Below, piece after piece: positions 11,780 to 23,204 of a DNA stretch of 64,000 nucleotides. This stretch comes from Blastocystis hominis. Taxonomy: Eukaryota > Sar > Bigyra > Opalinata > Blastocystidae. The translations under genes and the position numbers were made by a program. Location of the stretch: positions 498,946-562,945 of the forward strand of contig NW_013171867.1 in NCBI RefSeq assembly GCF_000151665.1. The letters are read 5' to 3'. The notes beneath the pieces were generated by a model. It did no database searches. It was not told the DNA's origin and saw only the letters and a program-made list of their open reading frames with translations. Positions within the stretch are counted from its first letter, which is position 1. Every line of letters begins with the position of its first letter.

Positions 11780-14700
11780 AAACGAGATCGAGGAATTGAG
11801 AGAAGAATCGAAAAACAAATCTGAAGAGATTGAGTCCTTAAGCTCAGATTTGGCAATGAAATCGAATGAAATTGAAGGATTGAAAGAAGAATCGAAAAAC
11901 AAATCTGAAGAAATCGAGTCCTTAAGCTCAGATTTGGCAATGAAATCGAATGAAATTGAAGTACTGAGAGAAGAATCAAAGAACAAATCGAATGAGATCG
12001 AAGGATTGAGTTCAGACTTGGCAAAGAAATCTGAAGAAATCGAAGGATTGAGAGAAGAATCGAAGAACAAATCTGAAGAGATTGAATCATTGAGTTCAGA
12101 CTTGGCATTGAAATCAAATGAAATTGAAGGATTGAGAGAAGAATCGAAAGCACAACTCAATGAATTATCAATATTGAAATTGAACATATCTGAGAGTGAT
12201 TCTACTGCATTTGATTTGAAGAAAGAAATTGAAGGATTGAAAGAAGAATCGAAGAACAAATCTGAAAAGATCGAGTCCTTAAGCTCAGATTTGGCAATGA
12301 AATCAAATGAAATTGAATCATTGAAAGAAGAATCGAAGAACAAATCTGAAGAGATTGAGTCCTTAAGTTCAGATTTGGCAAAGAAATCTGAAGAGATTGA
12401 AGTACTGAAAGAAGAATCGAAGAACAAATATGAAAAGATTGAATCATTGAGTTCAGACCTGGCAATGAAATCTGAAGAGATTGAGTCCTTAAGCTCAGAT
12501 TTGGCATTGAAATCGAATGAAATCGAAGTACTGAAAGAAGAATCGAAGAACAAATCTGAAGAAATTGAATCATTGAGTTCAGACTTGGCATTGAAATCTA
12601 ATGAAATTGAAGGATTGAGAGAAGAATCGAAAGCACAACTCAATGAATTATCAATATTGTAATTGAACATATCTGAGAGTGATTCTGCTGCATCTGATAA
12701 GAAGAAAGAAATCGAAGGATTGAAAGAAGAATCGAAGAACAAATCTGAAGAAATTGAATCATTGAGTTCAGATTTGGCAATGAAATCAAATGAAATTGAA
12801 GGATTGAGAGAAGAATCGAAAGCACAACTCAATGAATTATCAATATTGAAATTGAACATATCTGAGAGTGATTCGACTGTATTTGATTTAAAGAAAGAAA
12901 TCGAAGGATTGAAAGAAGAATCGAAGAACAAATCTGAAGAAATTGAATCATTGAGTTCAGATTTGGCAATGAAATCTGAAGAGATTGAAGTACTGAAAGA
13001 AGAATCGAAGAACAAATCTGAAGAGATCGAGTCCTTAAGTTCAGACTTGGCAAAGAAATCTGAAGAGATTGAAGTACTGAAAGAAGAATCGAAGAACAAA
13101 TCTGAAGAAATCGATTCCTTAAGTTCAGATTTGGCAATGAACTCTGAAGAAATTGAATCTTTAAGCTCAGATTTGGCAATGAAATCGAATGAAATTGAAT
13201 CATTGAGAGAAGAATCGAAGAACAAATCTGAAGAGATTGAATCATTAAGTTCAGACTTGGCATTGAAATCAAATGAAATTGAATCTTTAAGCTCAGATTT
13301 GGCAATGAAATCGAATGAGATTGAATCATTGAAAGAAGAATCAAAAGCACAACTCAATGAATTATCAATATTGAAATTGAACATATCTGAGAGTGATTCT
13401 ACTGCATTTGATTTAAAGAAAGAAATCAAAGGATTGAAAGAAGAATCGAAGAACAAATCTGAAGAAATTGAATCATTGAGTTCAGATTTGGCAATGAAAT
13501 CAAATGAAATTGAAGGATTGAGAGAAGAATCGAAAGCACAACTCAATGAATTATCAATATTGAAATTGAACATATCTGAGAGTGATTCTACTGTATTTGA
13601 TTTGAAGAAAGAAATTGAAGGATTGAAAGAAGAATCGAAGAACAAATCTGAAGAAATTGAATCATTGAGTTCAGATTTGGCAATGAAATCAAATGAAATT
13701 GAAGTACTGAAAGAAGAATCGAAGAACAAATCTGAAGAGATCGAGTCCTTAAGTTCAGACTTGGCAAAGAAATCTGAAGAGATTGAAGTACTGAAAGAAG
13801 AATCGAAGAACAAATCTGAAGAAATCGATTCCTTAAGTTCAGATTTGGCAATGAACTCTGAAGAAATTGAATCTTTAAGCTCAGATTTGGCAATGAAATC
13901 GAATGAAATTGAATCATTGAGAGAAGAATCGAAGAACAAATCTGAAGAGATTGAATCATTGAGTTCAGACCTGGCAATGAAATCGAATGAAATTGAATCT
14001 TTAAGCTCAGATTTGGCAATGAAATCGAATGAGATTGAATTATTGAGAGAAGAATCGAAAACACAACTCAATGAATTATCAATATTGAAATTGAACATAT
14101 CTGAGAGTGATTCTACTGTATTTGATTTGAAGAAAGAGATTGAAGGATTGAAAGAAGAATCGAAGAACAAATCTGAAGAAATCGAGTCCTTGAGTTCAGA
14201 CTTGGCATTGAAATCAAATGAAATTGAATCATTGAGAGAAGAATCGAAGAACAAATCTGAAGAGATTGAATCACTGAGTTCAGATTTGGCATTGAAATCA
14301 AATGAAATTGAATCATTGAAAGAAGAATCGAAAAACAAATCTGAAGAGATTGAATCACTGAGTTCAGATTTGGCAATGAAATCAAATGAAATCGAATCAT
14401 TGAAAGAAGAATCAAAGAACAAATCTGAAGAAATTGAATCATTGAGTTCAGATTTGGCATTGAAATCAAATGAGATCGAGTCCTTAAGTTCAGATTTGGC
14501 AATGAAATCGAATGAAATTGAAGGATTGAAAGAAGAATCGAAGAACAAATCTGAAGAGATTGAAGGACTGAAAGAAGAATCGAAAAGCAAATCTGAAGAA
14601 ATTGAATCACTGAGTTCAGATTTGGCAATGAAATCGAATGAGATTGAAGGATTGAAAAAAGAATCGAAGAACAAATCTGAAGAGATTGAAGTACTGAAAG

Positions 14701-15000
14701 AAGAATCGAAGAACAAATCTGAAAAGATCGAATCATTGAGTTCAGACTTGACAAAGAAATCTGAAGAAATCAAAGGATTGAGAGAAGAATCAAAGAACAA
14801 ATCTGAAGAAATTGAATCATTGAGTTCAGACCTGGCAATGAAATCGAATGAGATCGATTCCTTAAGTTCAGACTTGGCAAAGAAATCTGAAGAGATTGAA
14901 GGATTGAAAGAAGAATCAAAGAACAAATCTGAAGAGATTGAATCATTAAGTTCAGATTTGGCAATGAAATCAAATGAAATCGAGTCATTGAAAGAAGTTA
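11780..15000 (+). repeat. 42-bp tandem coding repeats
   Basis: Dozens of near-identical 42-bp units (two heptads each), with larger duplicated blocks: about 12,700-13,340 and 13,480-14,060 share the same order of units. Such blocks point to recent unequal exchange or gene conversion. The repeat also yields a long open frame on the opposite strand, which is not a gene. Confidence 0.9.
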
Positions 15001-16468
15001 TTAGCAATAAAGACGATATGCTTTGCAAATATTCAGATAGTATTAATGGGCTTGAAACCGAATTATCTGTTAAAAATTGTGATATTTCTCATTTCCTGAC
15101 TTCATTTGATGATATGGCACTGTATGTTGATTCACTAGTCGTTGATTATAATAACAAAATCAAATTAATTCATTCACTGCAACTCAATATTGAATCTATG
15201 AATTCCATTTATGATTGTTTGAAGTCTGTGGAGAACTCATTGAATTCAGCCACTGGAGATGGAGATTATTTACTTGAGGCTTATGCTGATGTGATCTCTG
15301 AATTGTCTGAAAAGCTTGTAGAATGTTTTTCCCAACTTTCGAGCAAATCATTTGGTGATATTGATGCACAGATACAGGATATGAAAGTACCACCAGTCAA
15401 GATAGAATTCCAAGACAATGAGGATACAGCACAGGTCGATAGTCAGCATCAGACGGGAGAATGCAATGGAGAATTATTGACTGGTGATGCAACTGGGTGT
15501 ACATCATGCGATTTGTTAATAAAAGAGAAGCAGCAATTTGAGGAAAAGATAAAGTTATTAGAATCTCAACTAGATGAAAAGACGCAACAGCTAGAAGAGA
15601 AGATCAACTCTTTAGATATTATAGATGAAGAGAAACAACAACTTGAAGAGAAGATCAAATTACTAGAAACTCAACATTATGAGGAAAAGACTCAACTTGA
15701 AGAGAATGTAAAGGTGTTGGAATCTCAACTAGATGAAGAGAAACATCAGCTTGAAGAGAAGATCAGATCATTCGAAGCATTGAATCAAGAAAAAGTCAAG
15801 TCTTTGGAAGCAGTAAAAGATGAAGAGAAACACCAACTTGAAGAGAAGATCAAATCACTAGAAGCTCAACTTAATCAAGAGAAGGAGCAGCATGAAGAAA
15901 AAGTCAAGTCGTTGAAAGCTCAACTAGATGTGGAGAAACATGAACTAGATGAAAAGATCAAGTCATTAGAAACTGAACACAATGAAAAGAAACAGCAACT
16001 TGAAGAAAGAGTGAAGTCACTAGAAGCTCAATTACATGAAGAGAAGCATGAATTAGATAAAAAGATCAAAGCATTGAAAGCATTGAATGAAGAAAAGATT
16101 CAATTCGAAGAAAGAATCAAATCAATAGACTCTCAGCATAATGAAAAGAGACAGCAACTTGAAGAAAGAGTGAAGTCATTGGAATCCCAATTAGAGGGGG
16201 AGAAACGTGTTTTAAATCACGAAGCTGAATCTATAGATACTTCTGAGAAACCTTCACTTGACTCATCAACAATGGTGGACAAGAAAGAAATGCAGTCTTT
16301 GAAAAAGAAGCTAAAACAAGAGAAGAAGAAAGAGGCTGAATCGAAGAAGCAATATGATATGTTAGTAACCAAGTACAAAGAATTGCAAACAGCGCATACC
16401 AAGCAATTCTACCTTTCCGTCGTATCGTTAATCCTGTTGTCGCTGCTAATCCATTTCCTTTATTCTTC

Positions 16469-16476
16469 TGTTTGTT
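16469..16476 (+). terminator. TGTTTGTT 3'-end motif inside the open frame
   Basis: The octamer lies just after the membrane-anchor codons of the coiled-coil gene. Cleavage after TA at 16461-16462 would give TAA, so the protein probably ends near the anchor rather than at the genomic stop at 16506-16508. Confidence 0.5.
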
Positions 16477-16477
16477 C

Positions 16478-19150
16478 TCAAACAATGCAAAGTGACATAA
16501 CCATTTGAACAGCCTTATCCACAATCTGTGACTCAAAACAAGTGTAGCTTTGCTGAGGATCCACATTATCATCAATCATCAAGCTATGGAACTGCGATAC
16601 AAAACGATCGGATGCCCAATATTGTACAGTGAGTGGAATGGCGAACTTCGATTCTTTCACCAATTCCTCTATCATTTTCGAAATTGTACCTACGCCATTC
16701 ACACAAACGTGGCTTCCTTACTCGTTTTTTGCTCCAACGATTCCTTTTCTTCGGGAGCGTGATAAATGATAATGCGATGATAATCAAGATAGAAGTAAAT
16801 TGGTCGATCCCTATGGTCAAATCGATCGCAGCAGCATCTACACAGCGATCAGGCTTCGAGAAGAAAGATTCAAGCGTGTGATATCAAGCTTATTCACATC
16901 GGAATACGCTGAAAGATGGGGATAAAGATAGCGAGACAACAGAAGTGGAGAGAGCTTGCTATGCCTCACACTCCTCACGAACTCCAACCTCACGATGGTG
17001 AATTGTTCGAGAAGCTTCGAGAAATGAGTCGAAGAAGAGAAGTTGAGAAATCCTCCTATTAGAGAACCGTAAATCTGATGCAAAGAAGATGGAAAGAGGT
17101 ACATATTTCGGAATGATTTTAAGTCGTGGGATCGTTTTGAATGTGTAATCTAATGACTCGTTGTTTCTATCGTTCAGCCGCCAATTCATTCAAACTTCCG
17201 CATTACCGAAATGTAATGTGACATAAACGAAAGCAGCCACTCGCGTAGAAGCAGTCGCGACTCGCTGAATCCTCGCGACGGAAGCGCTTTGAATGTCTAC
17301 GTCCCATCCACTCTCTGTCCGCACTTTCTGAAGCAAAAGATAAACGATAACCGACGGATTCGCATGATTAAACACCTCCGTCACGCTCGGCGAAATCTTG
17401 TATTCTACCGTGCATCTTCACTCAACTCGCCCTTCGCTTTCATACATTCGCATGCGTCGAATCGGCTGCAGCACGCCGTCCACGCGATCCATCGTCGTGT
17501 ACTCCACAGCCAGCTGAATCAGCGGGAAATCGTCGCGTGTGATGGACGAACCTACGCTCAATCGCTCGCTTTTCTCCAACCTCGCGGCGAATTGTACTGG
17601 AAATCGAACGGAATCGTCGTGCTGGGATGCACGTGCGCGATGTGAATCACCTCGCTGCTGTTGCTGGAGAACTGCAGGCCTCGAATCCCCACCGACTTCG
17701 TGTCCTGCCCCTGTCTGGCGATCGAGCTGATCAATACGCCGCCGCTGGACCGGATTCGGAACACGCAATCGTAGCCGTGCTCGCCGTCCAGAAAGGAAAG
17801 AAGCAGCTGCTCGGAAAGAGAGCAGCTCTCCTCGTCGTTGACGTCCAGACAGATCAGCCGGCCGTTCGATTCCTCGCAGAGATGGGAGAGCAAAACGGGA
17901 TCGATTGTGTTGGGAGGCTGGCCGAAGAGCGAGTTATCCGAGATGTTGTTGATGATATCGACCGATAAACCCACTTCGCAGAGTCGCTCGCTCTACATTG
18001 GAGAGGGTCAAAACCCGAACGATCTGGGAGTACGCGGAGTTGCTGCTGCTCAGTCGATTGCTGGCGTCCTGCTCGGTTTTGGGAGGGAAGACTAGGTTGG
18101 AAGGATGGAGAAACCGAACGATAATCAGCGAATGGATTGATGTTCGGGTTTTCGGACACGCGGCAAACCGAGCAAATCAGTCGGCCGCCGATGATGTTTC
18201 CATCTTTGTATTCTTGGTGCAGATAGTCGGTCACGAGCTGCATCGTCTCCGCAAAACAACTACGTCGAATTCGAACGGAATGCGTACAATTCGCCTCGAA
18301 GCTGCTGAATGGAGTTGATCGCTTGGATGGCTTTTTCGCGATACAACGCGATGTTGGCCGCGCATTCTTCAAAACTCATGATCGAATGGAGGGGAATCGA
18401 GTCGAATTGGAAGGAGGAGGACTTCGAGGCTAGTTTACTGGGTGAATTCAGTTTATCGATGTGCAAACGAGATGATTTCAGTCGAGTGTACTGAAAAATG
18501 AACGAAAGCAAGAACCAAAACAAGAACTTTGATTACTGAATGCTTGATGTTGTAGATGCCGAGACGATCTCCAGATGTAAAAATGACTGAGAGTGAGAGA
18601 GAGAGAGAAAGAGGAAATACGAATATCGGCTTCACCATGGTAACGTTCAACTAACTTCACTAGAAGCGATTTCACGTAGTTCAGATACGTGGAATACGCA
18701 GTACAATCAATTACCAAAACTAAAACCTCTCTAGAATCCTTTGAATATGGGACTTGCTTTCTATCGTGTCAAAAACGAGTTCAAAAAATACTCCATGTCA
18801 CTCAAAGGCATATCCAAAGTGATATTTGGATACAAACACTCTTCACACCGACTTCGCTCTATACTCGTTGCATATCTTCCATTTAGTAAATATTTATCAT
18901 ATGGGTTGCAGTGTTGACAAAGCGGACAGTGCCAGCTCTTGGAGTCGAACATACAAAACATGTTCAAATATCCGAAGCATTTTTGGCATCGGGGAATTTG
19001 CTGCTGTGTAATAGAAGATTTCTACACCAAAACTGCACAATACTGAATACGTAGGTTTTAACTCGAGGATTCAACGGCTGGATTGCAACTCCCCACGGAA
19101 TTGCACTCCTGTCTTTCGTTCTAGCTAGGGATAATCACTGAGTGTTGAAC
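16478..19150 (-). CDS. Sec23/Sec24-family COPII coat protein
   Basis: A multi-exon minus-strand gene. Reading from the 5' end: an IPWGVAIQPLNPR segment; a zinc finger (IPRCQKCFGYLN then WHCPLCQHCNPY) joined by a 29-nt intron near 19036-19064; a trunk domain with VLVIDCTAYSTYLNYVKSLL, MSFEECAANIALYREKAI and LVTDYLHQEYKDGN; SVDIINNI and GYDCVFRIRSSGG; then helical and gelsolin-like C-terminal pieces ending near 16478. The order zinc finger, vWA-like trunk, beta-sandwich, helical region matches Sec23/24, which form the inner COPII coat at ER exit sites. I cannot decide between Sec23 and Sec24. Several introns between 16,700 and 18,700 and the exact start are not resolved. Confidence 0.62.
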
Positions 19151-19507
19151 TCACCATCTTGAGGGAAAACGTCTGAGGAAAACAAAAGACATGACTCATC
19201 CTTTTGATTTTGCATCCTCAAAACTTGAAAATGTTCAAAGCAATCCTAGTGCAAAAATCAAGGCTATTTTGGGAGTTCACTGAATACAGATGGAATCTAG
19301 TCAGTATCTTACAGTTGAGTCGAGTGTCCTTTCCTGAGCCCAGTCTGAGGGATTTTGGACTACCCCGTTGTAGGTTTTCGATAATTAGTGTTTTGTTAAA
19401 GGAAATATCTGCCTATATTAGCTATCTTCCATCTAAAATACTCGCTTTCGTAATTAAATTCTTTCGTACTCGATACATTCTTTCCTTTTCGTAATACTTT
19501 TTTTCCT

Positions 19508-20286
19508 ATGCCTCGAATATCGTATGAAACGGCTCTAGTGGAGCTAAGGGAAATGTTCCCACAGTTCAGTGATGATTTCTTTGCCTCATTACTGAAACAA
19601 CAAAGTCGGAGATCTTTTGGTATTTTACTTAGATGGAAATATGGAGAATGTTGTAACATCGCTATTACTAATTAGTCAAGGAGGAGATCAAGTTGTTCTC
19701 ACACAGTAATTGTGTTTTTTCTTGATAATCGTAAAGAAGACATAACCCTGTAAGCGACAACTATAGAGACATCGAAGAAGAGATTCGGCAAATCGAACTC
19801 TCTGCAGGAATTAACTTACATCGTTCTTGGAAACGAAGACTTCCAGAGGATTTCTTAATGGTATATCTTTTTTCCTTTAGTTCACGGTAGTTGTCATGGC
19901 AACCTCAAGAATCGGACGATGAGATTGCAAGGGTATTCACTGTAGAATGAGCTAATTAGTAGCGATTGCAAAATGAATTTGATGAGCAAGCGTCCCAATC
20001 TTGGATACAACGAGAGCTACCGAATCAGAGAATGGCTGCACAGCAAATGCAGATGAGAGCGCCTGATCGTGGCTCAAATACAGCGTTCGAGTCTCATAGT
20101 GAGCCGTCCTCGGCTTCGAATAAGTTCTCGAGTTTTAAAAATAAGTTTATCAACTTTTTCACCGAACGGAAAGGATACAGGCGAGTTAGCACGTCCAATA
20201 CTGACACGGACGAACGTAATGATGCTCCTCGTTATTTTGCTTTTGGTATCTTATCTGTAGGGAATGTGGAAATGGAAAACATGTAA
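19508..20286 (+). CDS. CUE-domain protein
   Basis: Removing introns 19605-19632, 19706-19736, 19861-19890 and 19933-19962 (28-31 nt) gives one frame from MPRISYETALVELREMFPQF. The first 45 residues form a CUE ubiquitin-binding domain: the MFP motif, then after the first intron NGNMENVVTSLL with the terminal di-leucine. The rest is polar, with a glutamine/methionine-rich stretch and a basic FKNKFINFFTERKGYRR segment. CUE proteins bind mono-ubiquitin in trafficking or ER-associated degradation. The final exon is uncertain: a GT-AG pair around 20219-20261 may remove part of it. Confidence 0.68.
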
Positions 20287-20416
20287 TTTCGTTTAATATC
20301 GATGTGAAAAACCATGTTTGAGATGAATAATGATCATTAAAACAATATCTTGCATATCACAAACTACTTTTTCTAAATTTTAGCAATCTAAAAGTCAACA
20401 GACTCAAATACTGAGT

Positions 20417-20773
20417 ATGTTTTCTTTTGTTCGAACAGTTGTGGACTTCATCCAATCGGCATCTGGCTTAAAGGTGAAACCAACCTCTTTAGGAGGTGTC
20501 GGCTCTTACAGTGATGAGGCCTCAGCTCTGTCATGCAGATCTCCACGAAGATGTATGCTTTTGGTGGACGTCCATCATTTGATAGCTGTGAGCCCAGTAG
20601 ACCATGTCTGTCATACAGCACTTGGTAGTATTCTGGAATCCTATAAGCAAGCTCTCGCTACCGCCCATTTGCTCAATTCGGCCCAACTGTCCACTGCTCT
20701 TATAGAGAGTGATTTTGCATTTGCAATATCAAAATATTGCGCTCAGTACGAGAATGCAATCTGTTTCTATTAG
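20417..20773 (+). CDS. Hypothetical small protein
   Basis: An intact 118-codon frame starting MFSFVRTVVDFIQSASG with a helical C-terminal half (ESYKQALATAHLL, FAFAISKYCAQYENAI). No family is recognised. It overlaps the start of the acetyltransferase gene by about 20 bp in another frame, and may instead be an upstream exon of an unrelated transcript. Confidence 0.35.
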   Translation: MFSFVRTVVDFIQSASGLKVKPTSLGGVGSYSDEASALSCRSPRRCMLLVDVHHLIAVSPVDHVCHTALGSILESYKQALATAHLLNSAQLSTALIESDFAFAISKYCAQYENAICFY

Positions 20774-21303
20774 TGTTCGTTTGTGGAACGGTCTTGAAGT
20801 TTTAATCCGTCCAATTCTACCAGTTGACATTGACCGCATGAAAGAAAGTGTGTTCCATGGTAGTTTACCAATTAGTCCTCTCCAATGGCGAAGTAAGCCA
20901 AGAATCCCTATCCCTCCGATTCAATGCGGTCACCAACGTCGTAAAAGACGACATGCTACGCTACTTTACGAACATCGACTACGACAGTCATTTCGCCTTT
21001 GCTGCGCTCATAAAAGAAGGTTCTACCTGGAAAGGAGTCGCTACAGCCCGTATCATCCAAGACAAAGACGACTCTTCTGTCGCGGAATGGGCAGCGATCG
21101 TTTTAGACGCCTATCATGGTATGGGAATCGGCTCCTGCCTTCTCTACTGCCTCTCCTGCGTACTCTCTCTCCTCCTCTCTCATCCAGATGGCCTCCCACT
21201 TCGATATCCGGCGTCTCTGCGCGGTGGTTCACCACGAAAACTACCCCGTTCTGCACTGGATGAAGAAGGCCAGCGCCTACCAAGAGTTCTACCGCGACTG
21301 GTA
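20754..21303 (+). CDS. GNAT-family N-acetyltransferase
   Basis: Starts MQSVSISVRLWNGLEVLIRP. Two 28-nt introns (about 20849-20876 and 21160-21187) restore the frame. The GNAT core is visible: FAALIKEG, GVATARIIQD, VAEWAAIVLDAYHGMGIGSC (the acetyl-CoA-binding Q/RxxGxG/A loop, here YHGMGIGSC), and a C-terminal AVVHHENYPVLHWMKKA strand-helix typical of this fold. Substrate unknown. Stop TAG at 21301-21303. Confidence 0.72.
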
Positions 21304-21344
21304 GCGTCGCCAACCGATCGTTTAATGCGTGTAGTCGCTTCTGG

Positions 21345-21655
21345 ATGTTCGAAACGCCGCTGAACAAAACGTGGATCCCTTCCGACGAGGTACGGGAGCG
21401 ACTTGAGCGCGCAGCGCACGGAAAGGGAGGTGTGGAGGATGAGTGCATGCAGGAACTGCAGAGGACCGTGAAAAGTGGGGAAACTGGGGAAACTTGAGTG
21501 TAGAAATCGATCAGGAGCGATTTTTGAATGGGTGTAGACGGACAGTGGAGGAGACGGGGATGAAGGAGACAATGAGCGGGAAACGAAATGCTCCAGGTAG
21601 GGGAGAGGGCAAAATACGAGGTAGTTGTATCTTTTGTAACATCGGGACAGGATGA
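21345..21655 (+). CDS. Small basic hypothetical protein
   Basis: Begins MFETPLNKTWIPSDEVRERL; a 29-nt intron (GTGGGGAAAC...GTGTAG, about 21475-21503) joins it to IDQERFLNGCRRTVEETG. The product is about 90 residues with scattered cysteines. No family recognised. It starts 42 bp after the acetyltransferase stop. Confidence 0.4.
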
Positions 21656-22048
21656 CTTTGATATTGGTGATTTGTTTTAGTCTGCGTGGTATATATATAT
21701 ATAGTTATAGTTATTTATGTCTTGTATTTGGATTGTTTGTTGAGATGGAAACTTCGAAGGGTTTGGAATATGATAAAGGGAAATGGTCCATTCATTCATT
21801 TATTCAATCACTAAGGAGAGTGCTACGATTTTCTGTTGAGAATTGGACAGAAATCGATAAGACGCAATTATGTGTAAAAGGAGTAGCAACTGGTTATAGG
21901 AATGTGACGAAATACGTTAGCCGATCATGTTCTGTGCAAAAACACACTTATACTAGAGTTACATGTTCGACAGAAGCTTTGGCAATGGAATTTGAAAAAA
22001 CGGTAGTTTTTTGGTCGTGAGAAGTCCATATTTTTCTCATAGATTATC

Positions 22049-23131
22049 ATGTCCGATTTTGATATTGATTCAGTATTGGAAAGAGTAGGATTGCAGGCGT
22101 AAAATAAGGATCAGGTGAAAGAGTGCGAAAAGTTATCGGAAGAGGAAATACACACGATGTGTACGATGGCTACAGAAATTTTTCTAAAAGAGAGCAACAT
22201 TTTGATCATGCAATCTCCGATCACTGTAGAAGTCGTTCGAGTGCCTTGATAGGATAGATCTGTGGCGACATCCACGGGCAATTTTACGATCTCAAGAAAC
22301 TCTTTGAAGTTGGCGGAGAGTGCCCTGATACAAATTATCTATTTCTCGGCGACTTTGTAGACCGAGGCTATTTTAGTTTAGAGACGATTCTATATGTTTT
22401 GGCGCTAAAGCTGCGATATCCAGATAGAATTCATCTCCTTCGTGGAAACCATGAGAGCAGGCAAACGACGCAAGTCTATGGCTTTTACGAAGAGTGCTTA
22501 CGAAAGTACCAAAAATCCCAAGTCTGGAAGGAAGTGACAGATATGTTCGACTACCTTCCTATTGGAGCTTTGATTAATAACAATATTCTCTGCGTTCATG
22601 GTGGATTATCTCCGTTGATATCGACGATGGATCAGGTACGCGTTTCGGATGTTTTGCGATGCAGATTTCTGCTCTCGATCGTTTTCAGGAGATTCCTCAC
22701 GACGGAGCCATGTGCGACTTGTTATGGAGCGATCCCGAAGAGCGTCCGGGCTGGGAAGGCTGGAACGAATCTCCTCGAGGCGCAGGTTGTCTGTTTGGAA
22801 AGGACCAGGTTCTAAATGTGGATCATTTGCATGCGGATCTAACGGCTAGTTTAACTCCACGAATAATCTGCGATGCATCGTTCGAGCCCACCAACTCTCG
22901 AAAGAGGGCTATAAACGGATGTTCGATGACAATCTAATCACGGTCTGGTCTGCTCCGAATTATTGCTACCGATGTGGCAACAAGGCTTCGATCATGCAAA
23001 TTAAGGAGAATGGAGACTACGAATTCCTGGTAGGAACGATGCAGGGTACTGACTTGCAGGTTTTCTTGGCGGCGGAAGCGGCGAAGCGGAAAGTTCCGGA
23101 GAAAGTCGATCCTCCCGAGTATTTTTTATAG
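22049..23131 (+). CDS. PP2A/PP4/PP6-type serine/threonine phosphatase catalytic subunit
   Basis: All PPP-family metal and phosphate motifs are present: [58 protein letters not shown] and [14 protein letters not shown]. The C-terminus is EYFL, the methylatable tail of PP2A/PP4/PP6 catalytic subunits. Introns include a 26-nt one just before ICGDIHG, a 29-nt one at about 22636-22664 and a 32-nt one at about 22819-22850; the first intron near 22087-22110 (24 or 36 nt) is uncertain. TAG stop at 23129-23131. Convergent with the kinase gene. Confidence 0.88.
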
Positions 23132-23172
23132 TCTATACCCTTTTGTTTTCTTCTTTCTATGACACTGTTTCC

Positions 23173-23191
23173 TTGTTTGTGAAACAAACAA
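23173..23191. terminator. Bidirectional 3'-end motif TTGTTTGTGAAACAAACAA
   Basis: A perfect inverted repeat between the convergent phosphatase and kinase genes. The minus strand carries an exact TGTTTGTT, the plus strand TGTTTGTG, so one short element can serve both 3' ends. Confidence 0.55.
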
Positions 23192-23204
23192 CCCACTAAA
23201 AGAA

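Larger units (their letters stand above)
11121..16508 (+). pseudogene. Giant tail-anchored coiled-coil repeat protein, interrupted by one in-frame TAA
   Basis: One reading frame of about 1,795 codons is broken only by TAA at 12660-12662. The N-terminal 190 residues are ordinary coiled coil. From about residue 215 to 1295 the protein is built of 14-residue units alternating SLSSDLAMKSNEIE and GLKEESKNKSEEIE, interspersed with a 28-29 residue spacer beginning KAQLNELSILKLNISES. A second coiled-coil region of EEKHQLEEKIKSLE-type units follows, then a C-terminal membrane anchor (FYLSVVSLILLSLLIHF). This is the layout of golgins and other tail-anchored tethers. The TAA replaces the AAA found at the same place in other spacer copies, so it is a single-base change. 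It may be a true null allele, readthrough, or a consensus error in a repeat. Confidence 0.65.

Noticed and set aside
11708-15028. A 1,106-codon open frame on the minus strand rich in Ser/Phe/Asp
   Set aside because: It is the exact antisense of the 42-bp coding repeats; the repeat simply lacks stops in that frame, and the peptide has no folded character.
18585-18615. GA-rich run as a regulatory element
   Set aside because: A short GAGAGAGA microsatellite inside an intron-rich coding region; nothing links it to control.
21652-22020. A 122-codon plus-strand frame before the phosphatase
   Set aside because: Composition is uneven, it spans a TGTTTGTT at about 21733 that probably ends the upstream transcript, and no conserved block is seen.
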